A stretch of DNA of 64,000 nucleotides from Psychromonas ossibalaenae ATCC BAA-1528 (GTDB taxonomy: Bacteria > Pseudomonadota > Gammaproteobacteria > Enterobacterales > Psychromonadaceae): the NCBI RefSeq assembly GCF_000381745.1, contig NZ_KB906971.1:1-64000 (forward strand), read 5' to 3'. The position numbers were made by a program, and so were the translations under genes. The notes under the pieces are model-generated. The model did not search any database, was not told the DNA's origin, and saw only the letters and a list, made by a program, of their open reading frames with translations. Below are positions 1 to 9,077 of this stretch, in pieces. Position 1 is the stretch's first letter; each line of letters starts with the position of its first letter.

Positions 1-95
1 AGTTAACGGATTTAAGCAGCTTTATCCGTTCAGTATTCATCTCAATTGTTGTTATTATGGCGCTTAATTTAGGATATAACGCATGGCTGAGTTAA
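1..95 (+). CDS. C-terminal end of a possible membrane protein (partial)
   Basis: The window opens inside an open frame (frame 3) that ends with TAA at 93-95, 46 bases before priC. The 30 visible codons contain a hydrophobic stretch of about 16 residues (FISIVVIMALNLGYNAW), which looks like a last membrane helix. Upstream of priC a small inner-membrane protein of the YbaN/DUF454 type would be a possible neighbour, but the visible tail is too short to assign. It may also be a chance open frame. Only the absence of stops, the hydrophobic character and the spacing to priC support it. Confidence 0.35.
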   Translation, partial: LTDLSSFIRSVFISIVVIMALNLGYNAWLS

Positions 96-141
96 ACAGC
101 ATAATCCTTTTCATCACTATACCTAACTCAGGATGCAAAAG

Positions 142-708
142 ATGGCAGGATTAAAATCGATCAATTTGCCGTTAGATCAGCTAAAAGAACAGTTAGCAGA
201 TTTAAGCCGCCGCTGCACTAAGCTGGATGCGGTTATTCAACAAACTGAGAACAGATGCTTCGTCTTTGAAGCTCACCTGTTTTCAAAACGCAGCCTAACC
301 CTGTGCGGTTATATTAAGCAGATCAACAGGACGTTCAGTTCATTACAGGATGCTGTCAGAAAAGACAGGCCGGAAATGCTTATTAAACACGAATGCGAGC
401 AGTTTATTGCGCAGTACCACGTACTGCTCCAGCTGGTGCAGGGGCTGGAAAAAGGTAAAGCAGAACTGCTCTATAAGTCCTACTCTTCTCCGAAAGAAAA
501 AATTTATCAGCAGCTGCAGAAACAAGCGCAGTATGAGCACCGGCTGCTGAATATGATTGCCGAACAGGAAGAGCTGCTGGTAAACAGCAGTTATCAGCAC
601 AAAGCTTACATCAAAGAAAAAATCGAAGCCTTAAAAGTACGTTATCAAAAATGTAATACATTCACCCAGAAATTAGAGTTCCAGTTAGAAGAGATTAGTG
701 ATGAGTAA
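142..708 (+). CDS. priC: Primosomal replication protein PriC
   Basis: This is a PriC-type restart protein of 188 aa, close to the usual size. PriC helps reload the DnaB helicase at stalled forks by binding SSB-coated DNA, often with Rep. The sequence is helical and charged, with conserved Arg/Lys residues and several Gln-rich stretches, as in PriC. I chose the ATG at 142 because an AGGA lies 8 bases upstream; the ATG at 133 overlaps that same site. The stop overlaps the ybaM start by 8 bases, as expected for a priC-ybaM pair, the same neighbours as in Escherichia coli. Confidence rests on overall similarity and this context. Confidence 0.85.
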   Translation: MAGLKSINLPLDQLKEQLADLSRRCTKLDAVIQQTENRCFVFEAHLFSKRSLTLCGYIKQINRTFSSLQDAVRKDRPEMLIKHECEQFIAQYHVLLQLVQGLEKGKAELLYKSYSSPKEKIYQQLQKQAQYEHRLLNMIAEQEELLVNSSYQHKAYIKEKIEALKVRYQKCNTFTQKLEFQLEEISDE

Positions 709-871
709 AGAGACCCATAATAAATGCAGCCTGGCAGATGCGCCCAAATCAGTACAGCTGGCTGTTGATTTAATCCAGCTGTTAGAAGAAAATCAGATTG
801 AGAATCATGTTGCTGTGGAAGCCCTGAGTATTGCTTTAAATGATTTCAAACAAAAAGCAGTAGACGAATAA
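701..871 (+). CDS. ybaM: YbaM-like small protein (DUF2496)
   Basis: A 56-aa ORF starts at an ATG overlapping the priC stop. It carries the core seen in YbaM proteins: APKSVQLAVDLIQLLEENQI near residues 14-33, followed by a helix containing VEALSIALNDF. The function of YbaM is unknown to me. The overlap with priC implies translational coupling, and priC-ybaM adjacency is conserved in enterobacteria. It is too short for most ORF filters but is well supported by the family match. Confidence 0.85.
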   Translation: MSKETHNKCSLADAPKSVQLAVDLIQLLEENQIENHVAVEALSIALNDFKQKAVDE

Positions 872-889
872 ACACACTTTTATACTGCG

Positions 890-1162
890 TCACAGGCATA
901 GAAATTCTTCTTTATGCCTGTACGGGATTTCATTTACCTTGAGCTCATCGACCCGTGCCGTTTTAGGCCCGTTCTCCAGCCAGGCCAGCATCTTGCTTAT
1001 TGCTTCCCTGTTTCCGAACATTAATACTTCAACTTCGCCGCCGTATAAGTTTTTGGCGTGGCCGACCAGCCCGTATTTACAAGCTTCTCTACAGGTGAAG
1101 TAACGAAACCCCACGCCCTGAACCATACCTGACACCATCACTTTACAACCGATATTTTCCAT
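890..1162 (-). CDS. yccX: Acylphosphatase
   Basis: This 90-aa protein has the acylphosphatase fold signature: the phosphate-binding loop GMVQGVGFR near residues 12-20 with its catalytic Arg, and a later catalytic Asn in the HAKNLYGGEVEV segment. It hydrolyses acyl-phosphates such as acetyl or carbamoyl phosphate in the cytoplasm. A strong GGAG ribosome site precedes the ATG. It converges with ybaM, the two stops lying about 18 bases apart. E. coli calls this gene yccX (acyP). Confidence 0.92.
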   Translation of the reverse strand: MENIGCKVMVSGMVQGVGFRYFTCREACKYGLVGHAKNLYGGEVEVLMFGNREAISKMLAWLENGPKTARVDELKVNEIPYRHKEEFLCL

Positions 1163-1322
1163 AATTTCTCCTCACGATAACGCATAATTATACGGCCTAA
1201 GTTTAGAAGCAATTATAAATAAAATTAAAAATGAGAGCTGCACTGTTTAATGTTGTGACGGATAACTCATGAAAACTGAACAGACAGCTGGGGAAAATAA
1301 AAGTAAATTAACAAGAGAAGTC

Positions 1323-1354
1323 AGCCTGCAGCTTGATTTATCAAGCAGCAGGCT
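1323..1354 (-). terminator. Hairpin downstream of cysS
   Basis: A near-perfect inverted repeat (GCCTGCAGCTTGA against TCAAGCAGCAGGC) lies 11 bases beyond the cysS stop. On the minus strand it is followed by a mixed pyrimidine run rather than a clean T-run, so it is a weak intrinsic terminator candidate or a 3' end stabiliser. Confidence 0.4.
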
Positions 1355-1364
1355 TCAGTAGAGG

Positions 1365-2750
1365 TTACTGTTTACGCCAGGTTGTACCATTCGGGCCGTC
1401 TTCCAGCACGATTTTTAACTCTGCAAGTTTGTCACGAGCCTGATCAGCTGATGCCCAGTCTTTAGTAGCACGTGCATCATTACGCTGCTTGATTAAAGCT
1501 TCAATCATCACAACTTCATCATCACTTTCATCGCCCTGCAGGAACTGCTCCGCAGTCTGATTTAATAAACCCAGTACGTTAGCCAGTTTAACTAACAGAT
1601 AAGCTAAACCCGTCGCCTGTTCACTATCCGTCGCTTTAACTCTATTTATCTCTTTAACCAGGTCAAAAAGAACCGCTAACGCTTCCGGTGTATTAAAATC
1701 ATCATCCATCGCTTTACAGAACTTGATGTAATGACTGTCGTTTTTATCAAGCTCGGTAACTGCTGATATATCCAGATCACGAATACTGGTATATAAACGC
1801 TCTAAACTAGAGCGTGCCTGCTTAAGGTTATCTTCCGAGTAATTAAGCTGACTGCGGTAATGCCCTGAAATCAGAAAATAACGAACTGATTCACTGTCAT
1901 AAACTTCTAATACGTCTTTAATCGTAAAGAAGTTGTTTAATGATTTAGACATTTTTACTTTATCAACTTGAACCATACCCGAATGCATCCAGGTATTTAC
2001 ATACTGGCCGTGGTGCGCACAACAGGATTGAGCAATTTCATTTTCATGATGCGGGAAAGAAAGATCTGAGCCGCCGCCGTGAATATCGAATACTTCACCG
2101 AGGTGCTTATTATTCATTGCTGAACATTCGATATGCCAGCCTGGACGACCGTCTCCCCATGGCGACTGCCAGAACGGTTCACCGGCTTTTGACATTTTCC
2201 ACAGTACAAAATCCAGCGGATTCTGTTTGCTGTCTTCAACTTCGACACGCGAGCCGGCCTGGAGCATTTCCAGATTCTGACCGCTAAGCTGACCATACTC
2301 AGAATAACTTACAACAGAGAAAAGAACATCACCGTTAGCGGCAACATATGCATGCTCTTTATCGATCAGTTTTTCGATCATAGCAATCACTTCAGGCATA
2401 TGATCCGTAACACGAGGCTCTAAATCTGGACGTTCCATAAATAACGCGTCAAAGTCCTGGTGCATTGCTTTAGTAAAACGCTCCGTCAGCTGATCGCAGG
2501 TTTCATTGTTTTCATTTGCACGTTTGATAATTTTATCGTCAACGTCAGTAATATTGCGAATGAAGTTAAGATCGTAACCACTGAAGCGAAAATAACGGGC
2601 AACGGTATCAAAAGCTACAAATGTTCTAGCATGTCCAATATGACAATAATCATAGATAGTCACACCACACACATACATGCCGACCTTTCCAGGAATAAGC
2701 GGTTTAAATTGTTCTTTTTGTCGTGTCAGTGTGTTGTAAATTTTTAACAT
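1365..2750 (-). CDS. cysS: Cysteinyl-tRNA synthetase
   Basis: This is a 461-aa class I aminoacyl-tRNA synthetase that charges tRNA-Cys. It has the HIGH motif in CHIGHART near residue 37, the KMSKSLNN loop near 266-273, and the zinc ligands expected for CysRS: the Cys near residue 28, the Cys of IECSAM and the His/Glu of HHENE. The C-terminal anticodon-binding region ends with the GTTWRK tail typical of the family. The length equals E. coli CysS. It is divergent from ppiB, an arrangement conserved in gammaproteobacteria. Nothing in the gene looks broken. Confidence 0.98.
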   Translation of the reverse strand: MLKIYNTLTRQKEQFKPLIPGKVGMYVCGVTIYDYCHIGHARTFVAFDTVARYFRFSGYDLNFIRNITDVDDKIIKRANENNETCDQLTERFTKAMHQDFDALFMERPDLEPRVTDHMPEVIAMIEKLIDKEHAYVAANGDVLFSVVSYSEYGQLSGQNLEMLQAGSRVEVEDSKQNPLDFVLWKMSKAGEPFWQSPWGDGRPGWHIECSAMNNKHLGEVFDIHGGGSDLSFPHHENEIAQSCCAHHGQYVNTWMHSGMVQVDKVKMSKSLNNFFTIKDVLEVYDSESVRYFLISGHYRSQLNYSEDNLKQARSSLERLYTSIRDLDISAVTELDKNDSHYIKFCKAMDDDFNTPEALAVLFDLVKEINRVKATDSEQATGLAYLLVKLANVLGLLNQTAEQFLQGDESDDEVVMIEALIKQRNDARATKDWASADQARDKLAELKIVLEDGPNGTTWRKQ

Positions 2751-2879
2751 GCAGCTTCCAGTCTAATTTCGGATAAAAAACGTATTCTAACCTGACCTTG
2801 TGACAAATTCATCCTTTGTGTTTAATGAATTCAGTTGTTCAGGTATGATATCGTTTTTTTACAGATACAGGATCTGACA

Positions 2880-3374
2880 ATGATTACTTTACATACAAAC
2901 TTTGGCGATATTAAGCTTGATTTAAATGAAGAAAAAGCACCTAAAACAGTTGCCAACTTTATTAAATATGCAGAATCAGGTCATTATGACAATACAATCT
3001 TCCATCGTGTAATTGACGGTTTTATGGTTCAGGGCGGTGGTTTTGCATCTGGTATGGAAGAAAAAGACACTAATAAACCAGTTAAAAATGAAGCAAACAA
3101 CGGTCTGTCAAATAAGAAATATTCAGTTGCAATGGCACGTACTATGGAACCGCATTCGGCATCAGCGCAGTTCTTCATTAATGTTGGCGACAATAAATTC
3201 TTAGATTTCAAATCAGAAACAACTGACGGCTGGGGTTACTGTGTCTTTGGTGAAGTTGTTGAAGGTACAGAGGTTGTTGATAAAATCAAAAATGTTGCAA
3301 CAGGTAACTTCGGTTTTGTGCACCAGGATGTACCGCTTGAAGATGTTGTTATCGAAAGTGTAACGGTAGCATAA
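2880..3374 (+). CDS. ppiB: Peptidyl-prolyl cis-trans isomerase B (cyclophilin)
   Basis: This is a 164-aa cytoplasmic cyclophilin that isomerises Xaa-Pro bonds. It has the cyclophilin motifs [13 protein letters not shown] near residues 43-55 (with the catalytic Arg) and the [10 protein letters not shown] stretch near 95-105. I placed the start at the ATG that gives [10 protein letters not shown], the standard PpiB N-terminus; an upstream in-frame ATG at 2835 would add 15 residues without family support. It is followed after 5 bases by lpxH, so the two are probably co-transcribed, as in E. coli. Confidence 0.96.
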   Translation: MITLHTNFGDIKLDLNEEKAPKTVANFIKYAESGHYDNTIFHRVIDGFMVQGGGFASGMEEKDTNKPVKNEANNGLSNKKYSVAMARTMEPHSASAQFFINVGDNKFLDFKSETTDGWGYCVFGEVVEGTEVVDKIKNVATGNFGFVHQDVPLEDVVIESVTVA

Positions 3375-3379
3375 CTTCT

Positions 3380-4120
3380 ATGAGAACACTCTTCATCGCC
3401 GATCTGCACCTTAGTGAACATCAACCCGCAGTTACAGATGCGTTCTTTTCATTTTTGAACAATGAAACAGAAAATGTTGATGCGCTTTATCTCCTCGGGG
3501 ATCTGTTTGAAGTGTGGATTGGTGATGATGAGCATACTCCGCTGATGGACGAGGTCGCGGCCAGACTGTCAGCATATGCTCAGAGCAATAATATCAAACT
3601 CTATTATATTCACGGCAACCGTGATTTTATGATTGGTAAAAAGTATGCGGCGCAGGCATCTATGAATCTGCTGCCCGAGCACAGCGCAATCAGCCTAAAC
3701 GGTGAGAATGTACTGGTAATGCATGGTGATACACTATGCTTAGCTGACAAAAACTATCAGAAAATGCGTACAGTAATTCATAATCCGTTTTTACAGCTCA
3801 TTTTTAACCTGCTGCCATTGTCCCTGCGTAAAAAAATAGGCTGGAAGATCCGCACTGCCAGTCAGTCTAAAAAAGTATACAAGAACAGAGAGATGATGGG
3901 CGTAACCCAGGCAGAAGTATTACGTTTAATGGAGAAATATCAGTGTCAGACGCTTATTCACGGCCATACGCATCAGGCGGCAGAGCACAATTTTCTGCTG
4001 GCAGATAAAGCAGCCAGACGTTTTGATGTGGGTGACTGGTCGAAAAACTTAAGTTTTGTTGAAGCACAGAAAGGACAAATATCCTTGATAACCCGCCCTA
4101 TTGACTATTACACCCAGTAA
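3380..4120 (+). CDS. lpxH: UDP-2,3-diacylglucosamine diphosphatase LpxH
   Basis: LpxH cleaves UDP-2,3-diacylglucosamine to lipid X and UMP, the fourth step of lipid A synthesis, at the inner face of the cytoplasmic membrane. The 246-aa sequence has the complete metallophosphoesterase set: DLHLS at the N-terminus, GDLFEVWIGDD near residues 40-50, GNRDF, MHGDTLC and the C-terminal HGHTH. It starts 5 bases after the ppiB stop, so it depends on upstream transcription. Length matches the family. It implies the organism makes canonical lipid A. Confidence 0.97.
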   Translation: MRTLFIADLHLSEHQPAVTDAFFSFLNNETENVDALYLLGDLFEVWIGDDEHTPLMDEVAARLSAYAQSNNIKLYYIHGNRDFMIGKKYAAQASMNLLPEHSAISLNGENVLVMHGDTLCLADKNYQKMRTVIHNPFLQLIFNLLPLSLRKKIGWKIRTASQSKKVYKNREMMGVTQAEVLRLMEKYQCQTLIHGHTHQAAEHNFLLADKAARRFDVGDWSKNLSFVEAQKGQISLITRPIDYYTQ

Positions 4121-4125
4121 TAATC

Positions 4126-4257
4126 TCAGTCTCCTTTTAACAACTGCCGTAATACTTTAGCAGCATTATTTTTCGGCAGTTCACTGATAATCTCAATCAC
4201 TTTAAGCAGTTCATAACCAGTAAAATATTTTCGAAGTCTGTTTAAATAACCTGCACG
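4126..4257 (-). pseudogene. Decayed gene fragment, about 43 codons
   Basis: On the minus strand an open frame ending at TGA (4126-4128) reads as a plausible C-terminal protein tail containing TGYELLKVIEIISELPKNN and VLRQLLKGD. It is cut off upstream by an in-frame TAG at 4258-4260 and has no start codon with a ribosome site. Amphipathic helices with little compositional bias suggest the 3' remnant of a lost gene, but I do not recognise the family. The rest of this 400-base gap (4261-4477) shows only AT-rich sequence and no convincing gene. Confidence 0.35.
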
Positions 4258-4477
4258 CTAATTGAGTGCCCCTTTAAACTACAAGCAGTTTAACCTTTTC
4301 ACCTAACATTCAGTCATTTAGCCTAACTGCACCGCGTACTGTCTGTATCCGCCAAATAGAACAGCTGGTTATGGGGTTAAAGCCGCGAAGTTATCGTTAA
4401 TTTAAACCAGTAACACTGATCAGATATTTATGTGAAATGATATTAAATATTAATAATTCTCAGTGTACTACGGGCAT

Positions 4478-4504
4478 AAAAAAACCGGCTAAAAGCCGGT
4501 TTTA
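4478..4504 (-). terminator. Intrinsic terminator of the proQ-prc operon
   Basis: AAACCGGCT-TTT-AGCCGGTTT forms a strong hairpin followed on the minus strand by a run of seven Ts, 17 bases beyond the prc stop. The geometry is that of a standard Rho-independent terminator. Confidence 0.9.
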
Positions 4505-4520
4505 AGAATAACAATACAGG

Positions 4521-6515
4521 TTATAGTTTTGCGTAATCCAGCGTAATGGCGGCCGCTTCTATTAAAAAGGCGTCAATAGGCTCAAAATCATCGGGTAAAT
4601 CATCAATTGATTTAACAGCAGGCAAACCCGCACGCTTTAACCGTTCATTATTACGCTCTAACAAAAGAAGCTCTTTTTCTTCACGTATTTTTACCCGCTC
4701 GCTTTCAACAAGCGATATACTGGTCATATCCTTTTCTTTACGGTATTCCTTTATATCTTCAAGCAGGTAAGTAAACTCAACTTCACCTTTAATACGGCTT
4801 TCATGTTTCTTAGCAAGTTTGTTAATATCAGACTGTAAATCTCCGACAGGTTTATAAGCGGCTGACCTGATATTGTCCCAAGGTAATGCATTTTCCTCTA
4901 GACTCTCACCTGTATCAGCACTGTCAATCGCAGTTGGAAATAGAATATCCGGTATTACACCTTTATTCTGTGTGCTGCCACCGTTGACCCGGTAGAATTT
5001 TGAAAGAGTATATTTAACCGAACCGATTTTTTCTTTATCTTTATCATAAAAACGCGATACGCCGCCGTGCTGCTGCACAGTACCTTTACCGAAACTTTGT
5101 TCGCCGATCACAACCGCACGTCCATAATCCTGCAGCGCAGCCGCAAATATTTCAGAAGCAGATGCACTGTAACGATTAATTAAAACAGTCAGCGGGCCGT
5201 CGTAGATTACCGATTTATTTTCATCTTCATGAACATAAATATTATTCAGGTTGTCTCGAACCTGCACAACAGGGCCGGACGGAATAAATAACCCCGTTAA
5301 CCAGGTTGCTTCTTTTAAGGCACCACCGCCGTTATTACGCAGATCAATAACAATACCTTCGACATCTTTTTTAATTAATGAAGTGATACCTTTTTCAACA
5401 TCTTCCGTTAATTTTATATAAAAACTAGGGATCGTAATCACACCGATTTTTTTATCGTCAATCTCTTCAACGGTAAATTTCGCCTCACGGTCTTCCAGGT
5501 GAATCTCTTCACGAACAATTTCCACCACCCGGTTTTTAACATCCGCTTTGCCGGATAATATCTGCAGCTGCACCTTTGTACCTTTAGGACCTTTAATCAA
5601 GTCAACAATATCATCTAAACGCCATCCGATAACATCAACAAGCTGTTCGCCGTCTTGACCGACTGCAACAATTTTATCATCTTTAAAGACCTGTTTAGAA
5701 CGATCTGCCGGACCGCCGGGAACCAGGCTGCGGATCACTGTGTAATCATCTTCGAGCTGCAGAACGGCACCTATGCCTTCTAACGACAGACTCATTTCGG
5801 TTTTAAAACGCTCGGTATTTCTTGGAGATAAATAATTGGTATGAGGCTCAATTGTCTGCGCGTAAGCATTCATAAAGCTTTGGAATACATCTTCACTTTC
5901 AGTCTGAGTCAAACGTTTAAGCATATTGCGGTAACGTTTATTCAGCAGCTCTTCAATCTTTTCCCATTCTTCACCGCTTAACTTTAATGCTAATGCATCA
6001 GACTTAACTTTCTGCTGCCAGAGCTTATCAAGTTCAGCTGAATCCTTAGCCCAGCTGCTTTCGGTACGGTCAAACTGATATTCATCTTTACTGTCAAACT
6101 TAATTTCATTTTTTAACAGTGATAAAGCATAGTTATAACGTTCAAAACGACGCAAAAGGTTTAACTGATAGATTGCATAAGCAGGAGATAACTGCCCAGA
6201 TTTCAAACTGTCATCAAGTGAAAACTGATGAGTTTTTAACTTATCAATATCACTTTGTAGAAAGAGCTGTTTATTATAATCAAGCTGTTCTATATATCGA
6301 TCGAATACTTTCTGGGAAAGGTCATCGTCAAGGGGAATAAATTTATAATGTGAGCGACTGAATAAGTCACTCACTCTTTTCGCCACCTTTGCATGCTGCT
6401 CCTGCTGCTGCAGCTGCGGAATATCTTTTATATCGAAACTAACAGGAAGTGCATAAGCGGCCCCAATAAACAGGGAGCTGGCTATAAATAGCGCATGGCG
6501 AAAAAATTTATTCAT
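4521..6515 (-). CDS. prc: Carboxy-terminal processing protease Prc (Tsp)
   Basis: Prc is a periplasmic serine protease that processes FtsI and, together with NlpI, degrades the endopeptidase MepS; it also degrades tagged proteins. The 664-aa sequence starts with a signal peptide (about 22 residues, ending AYA). It has the N-terminal helical region, a PDZ domain near residues 240-325, and the peptidase core: NRYSASASE with the catalytic Ser near 455 and FGKGTVQ with the catalytic Lys near 480. Length is that of E. coli Prc. It lies 10 bases after proQ, the same order as in E. coli. An nlpI gene, its usual partner, is also present in the window (38470-39390). Confidence 0.97.
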   Translation of the reverse strand: MNKFFRHALFIASSLFIGAAYALPVSFDIKDIPQLQQQEQHAKVAKRVSDLFSRSHYKFIPLDDDLSQKVFDRYIEQLDYNKQLFLQSDIDKLKTHQFSLDDSLKSGQLSPAYAIYQLNLLRRFERYNYALSLLKNEIKFDSKDEYQFDRTESSWAKDSAELDKLWQQKVKSDALALKLSGEEWEKIEELLNKRYRNMLKRLTQTESEDVFQSFMNAYAQTIEPHTNYLSPRNTERFKTEMSLSLEGIGAVLQLEDDYTVIRSLVPGGPADRSKQVFKDDKIVAVGQDGEQLVDVIGWRLDDIVDLIKGPKGTKVQLQILSGKADVKNRVVEIVREEIHLEDREAKFTVEEIDDKKIGVITIPSFYIKLTEDVEKGITSLIKKDVEGIVIDLRNNGGGALKEATWLTGLFIPSGPVVQVRDNLNNIYVHEDENKSVIYDGPLTVLINRYSASASEIFAAALQDYGRAVVIGEQSFGKGTVQQHGGVSRFYDKDKEKIGSVKYTLSKFYRVNGGSTQNKGVIPDILFPTAIDSADTGESLEENALPWDNIRSAAYKPVGDLQSDINKLAKKHESRIKGEVEFTYLLEDIKEYRKEKDMTSISLVESERVKIREEKELLLLERNNERLKRAGLPAVKSIDDLPDDFEPIDAFLIEAAAITLDYAKL

Positions 6516-6525
6516 TATTTACCTT

Positions 6526-7149
6526 TTATACAATTAGATGTTTTGCTTTAACTTTTACAGTCATTCCAGAATCAAGCTGCACCTGTACATCATCTTTAAG
6601 CAGTTCAACAACAACACCAGAGACAGGAGACTTACCTAATAAGACCCTAACTGACTGTTTAAGTTTCAACTCAGAGTGAGTCGCTTCTTTGAAATTACTT
6701 AAATCTTCAACTTTCTCTTCTTTAACAGCCGCTTTTTTTGCACGAGTAGGAACACTCACTTTCTTAGGTGCACGCTTTGGCGCTGCGTTTTCAGTTGTTT
6801 TTTTCTTGTTAGCAAAGGCTTTTTCTTTGCTCTCTTTTAGTGTTTTTAAAGCGTGCTCAGCATGCTCAGCAGAAACGTCTTCGCCTTCCACGCCGTCAAG
6901 ATCAACTCGTTTAACGGCTTGTTTAATGCAGTGCAGGTAACGCCAGCTTAGTGTGTATTGACGTAATGCGCCACGAAGTTGAGTTTTACTGACTCGAGTT
7001 TCATTTTCTAAACGCGAAGCGAGCTCTTGAAATATCCCAATTTTTAATGGTTTAGCTTCATTACTAGCAGCTGTAAAACATAAAGGAAACTGTTCAGTTA
7101 GAAAGTTAATAATCTGTTTGTTGTTAGTAAATTTTTCTGTGTTTTCCAT
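6526..7149 (-). CDS. proQ: RNA chaperone ProQ
   Basis: ProQ is a global RNA-binding protein that matches small RNAs to targets and protects 3' ends. The 207-aa product has the N-terminal FinO/ProQ domain (residues about 5-120, including [15 protein letters not shown] and LRGALRQYT), a Lys/Ala-rich linker (about 125-170) and a C-terminal Tudor-like domain ending near VKAKHLIV. I chose the ATG at 7149, preceded by a TAGGT site, because the longer frame to 7227 adds 26 residues unlike the family. It is first in an operon with prc. Confidence 0.95.
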   Translation of the reverse strand: MENTEKFTNNKQIINFLTEQFPLCFTAASNEAKPLKIGIFQELASRLENETRVSKTQLRGALRQYTLSWRYLHCIKQAVKRVDLDGVEGEDVSAEHAEHALKTLKESKEKAFANKKKTTENAAPKRAPKKVSVPTRAKKAAVKEEKVEDLSNFKEATHSELKLKQSVRVLLGKSPVSGVVVELLKDDVQVQLDSGMTVKVKAKHLIV

Positions 7150-7227
7150 GTAAAACCTATATTGAAGCCAGTAACCTGACGGTAAGAAACGCCCAAACGG
7201 GTCATTTAAAATAAAAAATATTGCCAT

Positions 7228-7256
7228 ATTATAGTGATGCGTTAAAGAAATGTGAA
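7228..7256 (-). promoter_or_regulatory. Candidate sigma-70 promoter of proQ-prc
   Basis: On the minus strand a TATAAT (7228-7233) is preceded by TTCACA at a 17-base spacing, about 79 bases upstream of the proQ start. The remainder of the 320-base gap up to trhP (7257-7470) holds no ORF that I trust; a TAGAAT near 7391 may be a -10 element for trhP. Confidence 0.5.
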
Positions 7257-7470
7257 ACTTAATTTGAGTTTCCCTACTATTTTCGCGATGTTGGCTGTCT
7301 GTTTGCTCTATTTATAGTCAATCCAAGCAGCTTTAAACGGCAGCTGAAAAACAGGCCATATCAGGACTACCACTTTTCTGTAAAAGCGAGTAGAATCCAA
7401 CGCCCCGCAATACCTATGAGCCAGATACCTGGTTTTATATTGCCCTGACTTGATATCAGAAGAGAAGAAA

Positions 7471-8814
7471 ATGACTCCAGAACTACTTTCACCAGCCGGT
7501 ACACTTAAAAATATGCGTTACGCATTTGCTTATGGCGCAGATGCAGTTTACGCAGGCCAGCCGCGTTACTCACTACGAGTACGTAATAATGAATTTAATC
7601 TTGAAAAGCTTAAAATCGGTATCGATGAAGCACATTCCCAAGGGAAAAAACTGTATGTGGTATGTAATATCCAGCCGCATAATTCAAAATTAAAAACATT
7701 TATCCGTGATATGCAGCCGGTGGTTGACTTAAAACCCGATGCAATAATTATGTCGGACCCTGGTTTGATTATGATGGTTCGTGAAGCTTTTCCTGATATG
7801 CCGGTACACCTAAGCGTCCAGGCTAATGCCGTTAACTGGGCCAGCGTGAAATTCTGGGAAAAACAAGGTATTGAGCGTGTCATACTATCCCGTGAATTAT
7901 CTTTAGATGAAATTGAAGATATCCGTCAGCACTGCCCTGATATTGAAATTGAAGTCTTTGTTCACGGTGCGCTGTGCATGGCCTACTCAGGCCGCTGTTT
8001 ATTATCCGGTTACATTAATAAACGAGATCCTAACCAGGGTACCTGCACTAACTCATGCCGCTGGAAATATGACGCGCATGAGGCAAAAGAAAATGAAACG
8101 GGTGACATTGTTGCCATTGAACGTCCGGATCCAACTTTAGGTCAAGGTAAACCCACTGACCAGATGTTCCTGTTACAGGAAGAGGGACGCCCGAACGAAT
8201 ATATGCCGGCTTTCGAAGATGAGCACGGCACCTATATTATGAATTCAAAAGATCTGCGTGCTATTCAGCATGTAGAACGTTTATTACAAATCGGTGTGCA
8301 GTCGCTGAAGATTGAAGGCCGTACCAAAAGTTTTTACTACTGCGCACGTACTGCACAGGTATACCGCAAAGCGATGGATGATGCCATTGCTGGTCGCCCT
8401 TTTGATCCGAAACTAATGGGCACCCTAGAAAACCTGGCGCACCGCGGTTATACAGAAGGTTTCTTAAGTCGTCATACTCACGATGAATACCAGAATTATG
8501 ATTATGGTTACTCAATCAGTGATACCCAACAGTTTGTCGGTGAAATGACCGGCAGAAACGAAAACGGCCTGGCTGAAGTTACCGTAAAAAATAAATTTTT
8601 AGTGGGCGATAAACTAGAGTTAATGACCCCGCAGGGCAACCTGAATTTCACTTTAGAACAGCTGCAGACACGTAAAGGCGAGCTTGTGGATGTTGCCCCT
8701 GGATCCGGCCATGTTCTTTATATGCCGGTACCGAAAGAGATAGACCTGAACCATGGTTTATTAATGCGTAACCTGAATTCCGGCGCTAATACACGTAACC
8801 CGCATAGTAAATAA
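7471..8814 (+). CDS. trhP: tRNA hydroxylation protein TrhP (YegQ; U32 family)
   Basis: This 447-aa protein is a U32 'peptidase' family member closely resembling E. coli YegQ/TrhP along its whole length, for example LSPAGTLKNMRYAFAYGADA at the start and VHGALCMAYSGRC near residue 170. TrhP forms 5-hydroxyuridine at U34, the first step towards cmo5U wobble nucleosides, using prephenate; U32 enzymes of this group carry a cysteine-ligated Fe-S cluster, and the clustered cysteines (CMAYSGRC, GTCTNSC) fit. I chose the ATG at 7471, with AGAAGAG just upstream, which yields the normal MTPELLSP start. The ferredoxin gene yfhL follows after 2 bases. Confidence 0.95.
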   Translation: MTPELLSPAGTLKNMRYAFAYGADAVYAGQPRYSLRVRNNEFNLEKLKIGIDEAHSQGKKLYVVCNIQPHNSKLKTFIRDMQPVVDLKPDAIIMSDPGLIMMVREAFPDMPVHLSVQANAVNWASVKFWEKQGIERVILSRELSLDEIEDIRQHCPDIEIEVFVHGALCMAYSGRCLLSGYINKRDPNQGTCTNSCRWKYDAHEAKENETGDIVAIERPDPTLGQGKPTDQMFLLQEEGRPNEYMPAFEDEHGTYIMNSKDLRAIQHVERLLQIGVQSLKIEGRTKSFYYCARTAQVYRKAMDDAIAGRPFDPKLMGTLENLAHRGYTEGFLSRHTHDEYQNYDYGYSISDTQQFVGEMTGRNENGLAEVTVKNKFLVGDKLELMTPQGNLNFTLEQLQTRKGELVDVAPGSGHVLYMPVPKEIDLNHGLLMRNLNSGANTRNPHSK

Positions 8815-8816
8815 CA

Positions 8817-9065
8817 ATGGCATTATTAATAAAAGATAACTGCATCAATTGTGATATGTGTGATCCGGAATGCCCGAATGAAGCTATCACCTTTGGTGCA
8901 GAAATATACGAAATCGATCCGGATAAATGTACAGAATGTGTCGGTTATTATGAAAGACCAACCTGTATTGATGTCTGCCCGATCAACTGTATTATTGTCG
9001 ATCCTGCCCACGTCGAAAGTGAAGCGCAGTTATTAGACAAGTTTGCTGAATTACACAGCAGCTAA
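8817..9065 (+). CDS. yfhL: YfhL-type 2[4Fe-4S] ferredoxin
   Basis: This is an 82-aa ferredoxin with two Cys clusters: CINCDMCDPECP (residues about 9-20) and CTECVGYYERPTCIDVCP (about 38-55). The extra residues between Cys in the second cluster are typical of the YfhL/Allochromatium type with very low potential clusters. In E. coli YfhL has been linked, as I recall, to hydroxylation of 23S rRNA by the related U32 enzyme RlhA. Here it is 2 bases downstream of trhP, so it may supply electrons or cluster support to TrhP. The partnership is inference from position. Confidence 0.93.
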   Translation: MALLIKDNCINCDMCDPECPNEAITFGAEIYEIDPDKCTECVGYYERPTCIDVCPINCIIVDPAHVESEAQLLDKFAELHSS

Positions 9066-9077
9066 ATAGCTATCGCT

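Noticed and set aside
353-368. CTGT-N8-ACAG match to a LexA box inside priC
   Set aside because: It lies in the middle of the priC coding region, its centre is not A/T-rich in the usual way, and no gene start follows. Likely chance.
2835-2879. A 15-residue N-terminal extension of PpiB
   Set aside because: The extension has no family support; [10 protein letters not shown] at 2880 is the normal start.
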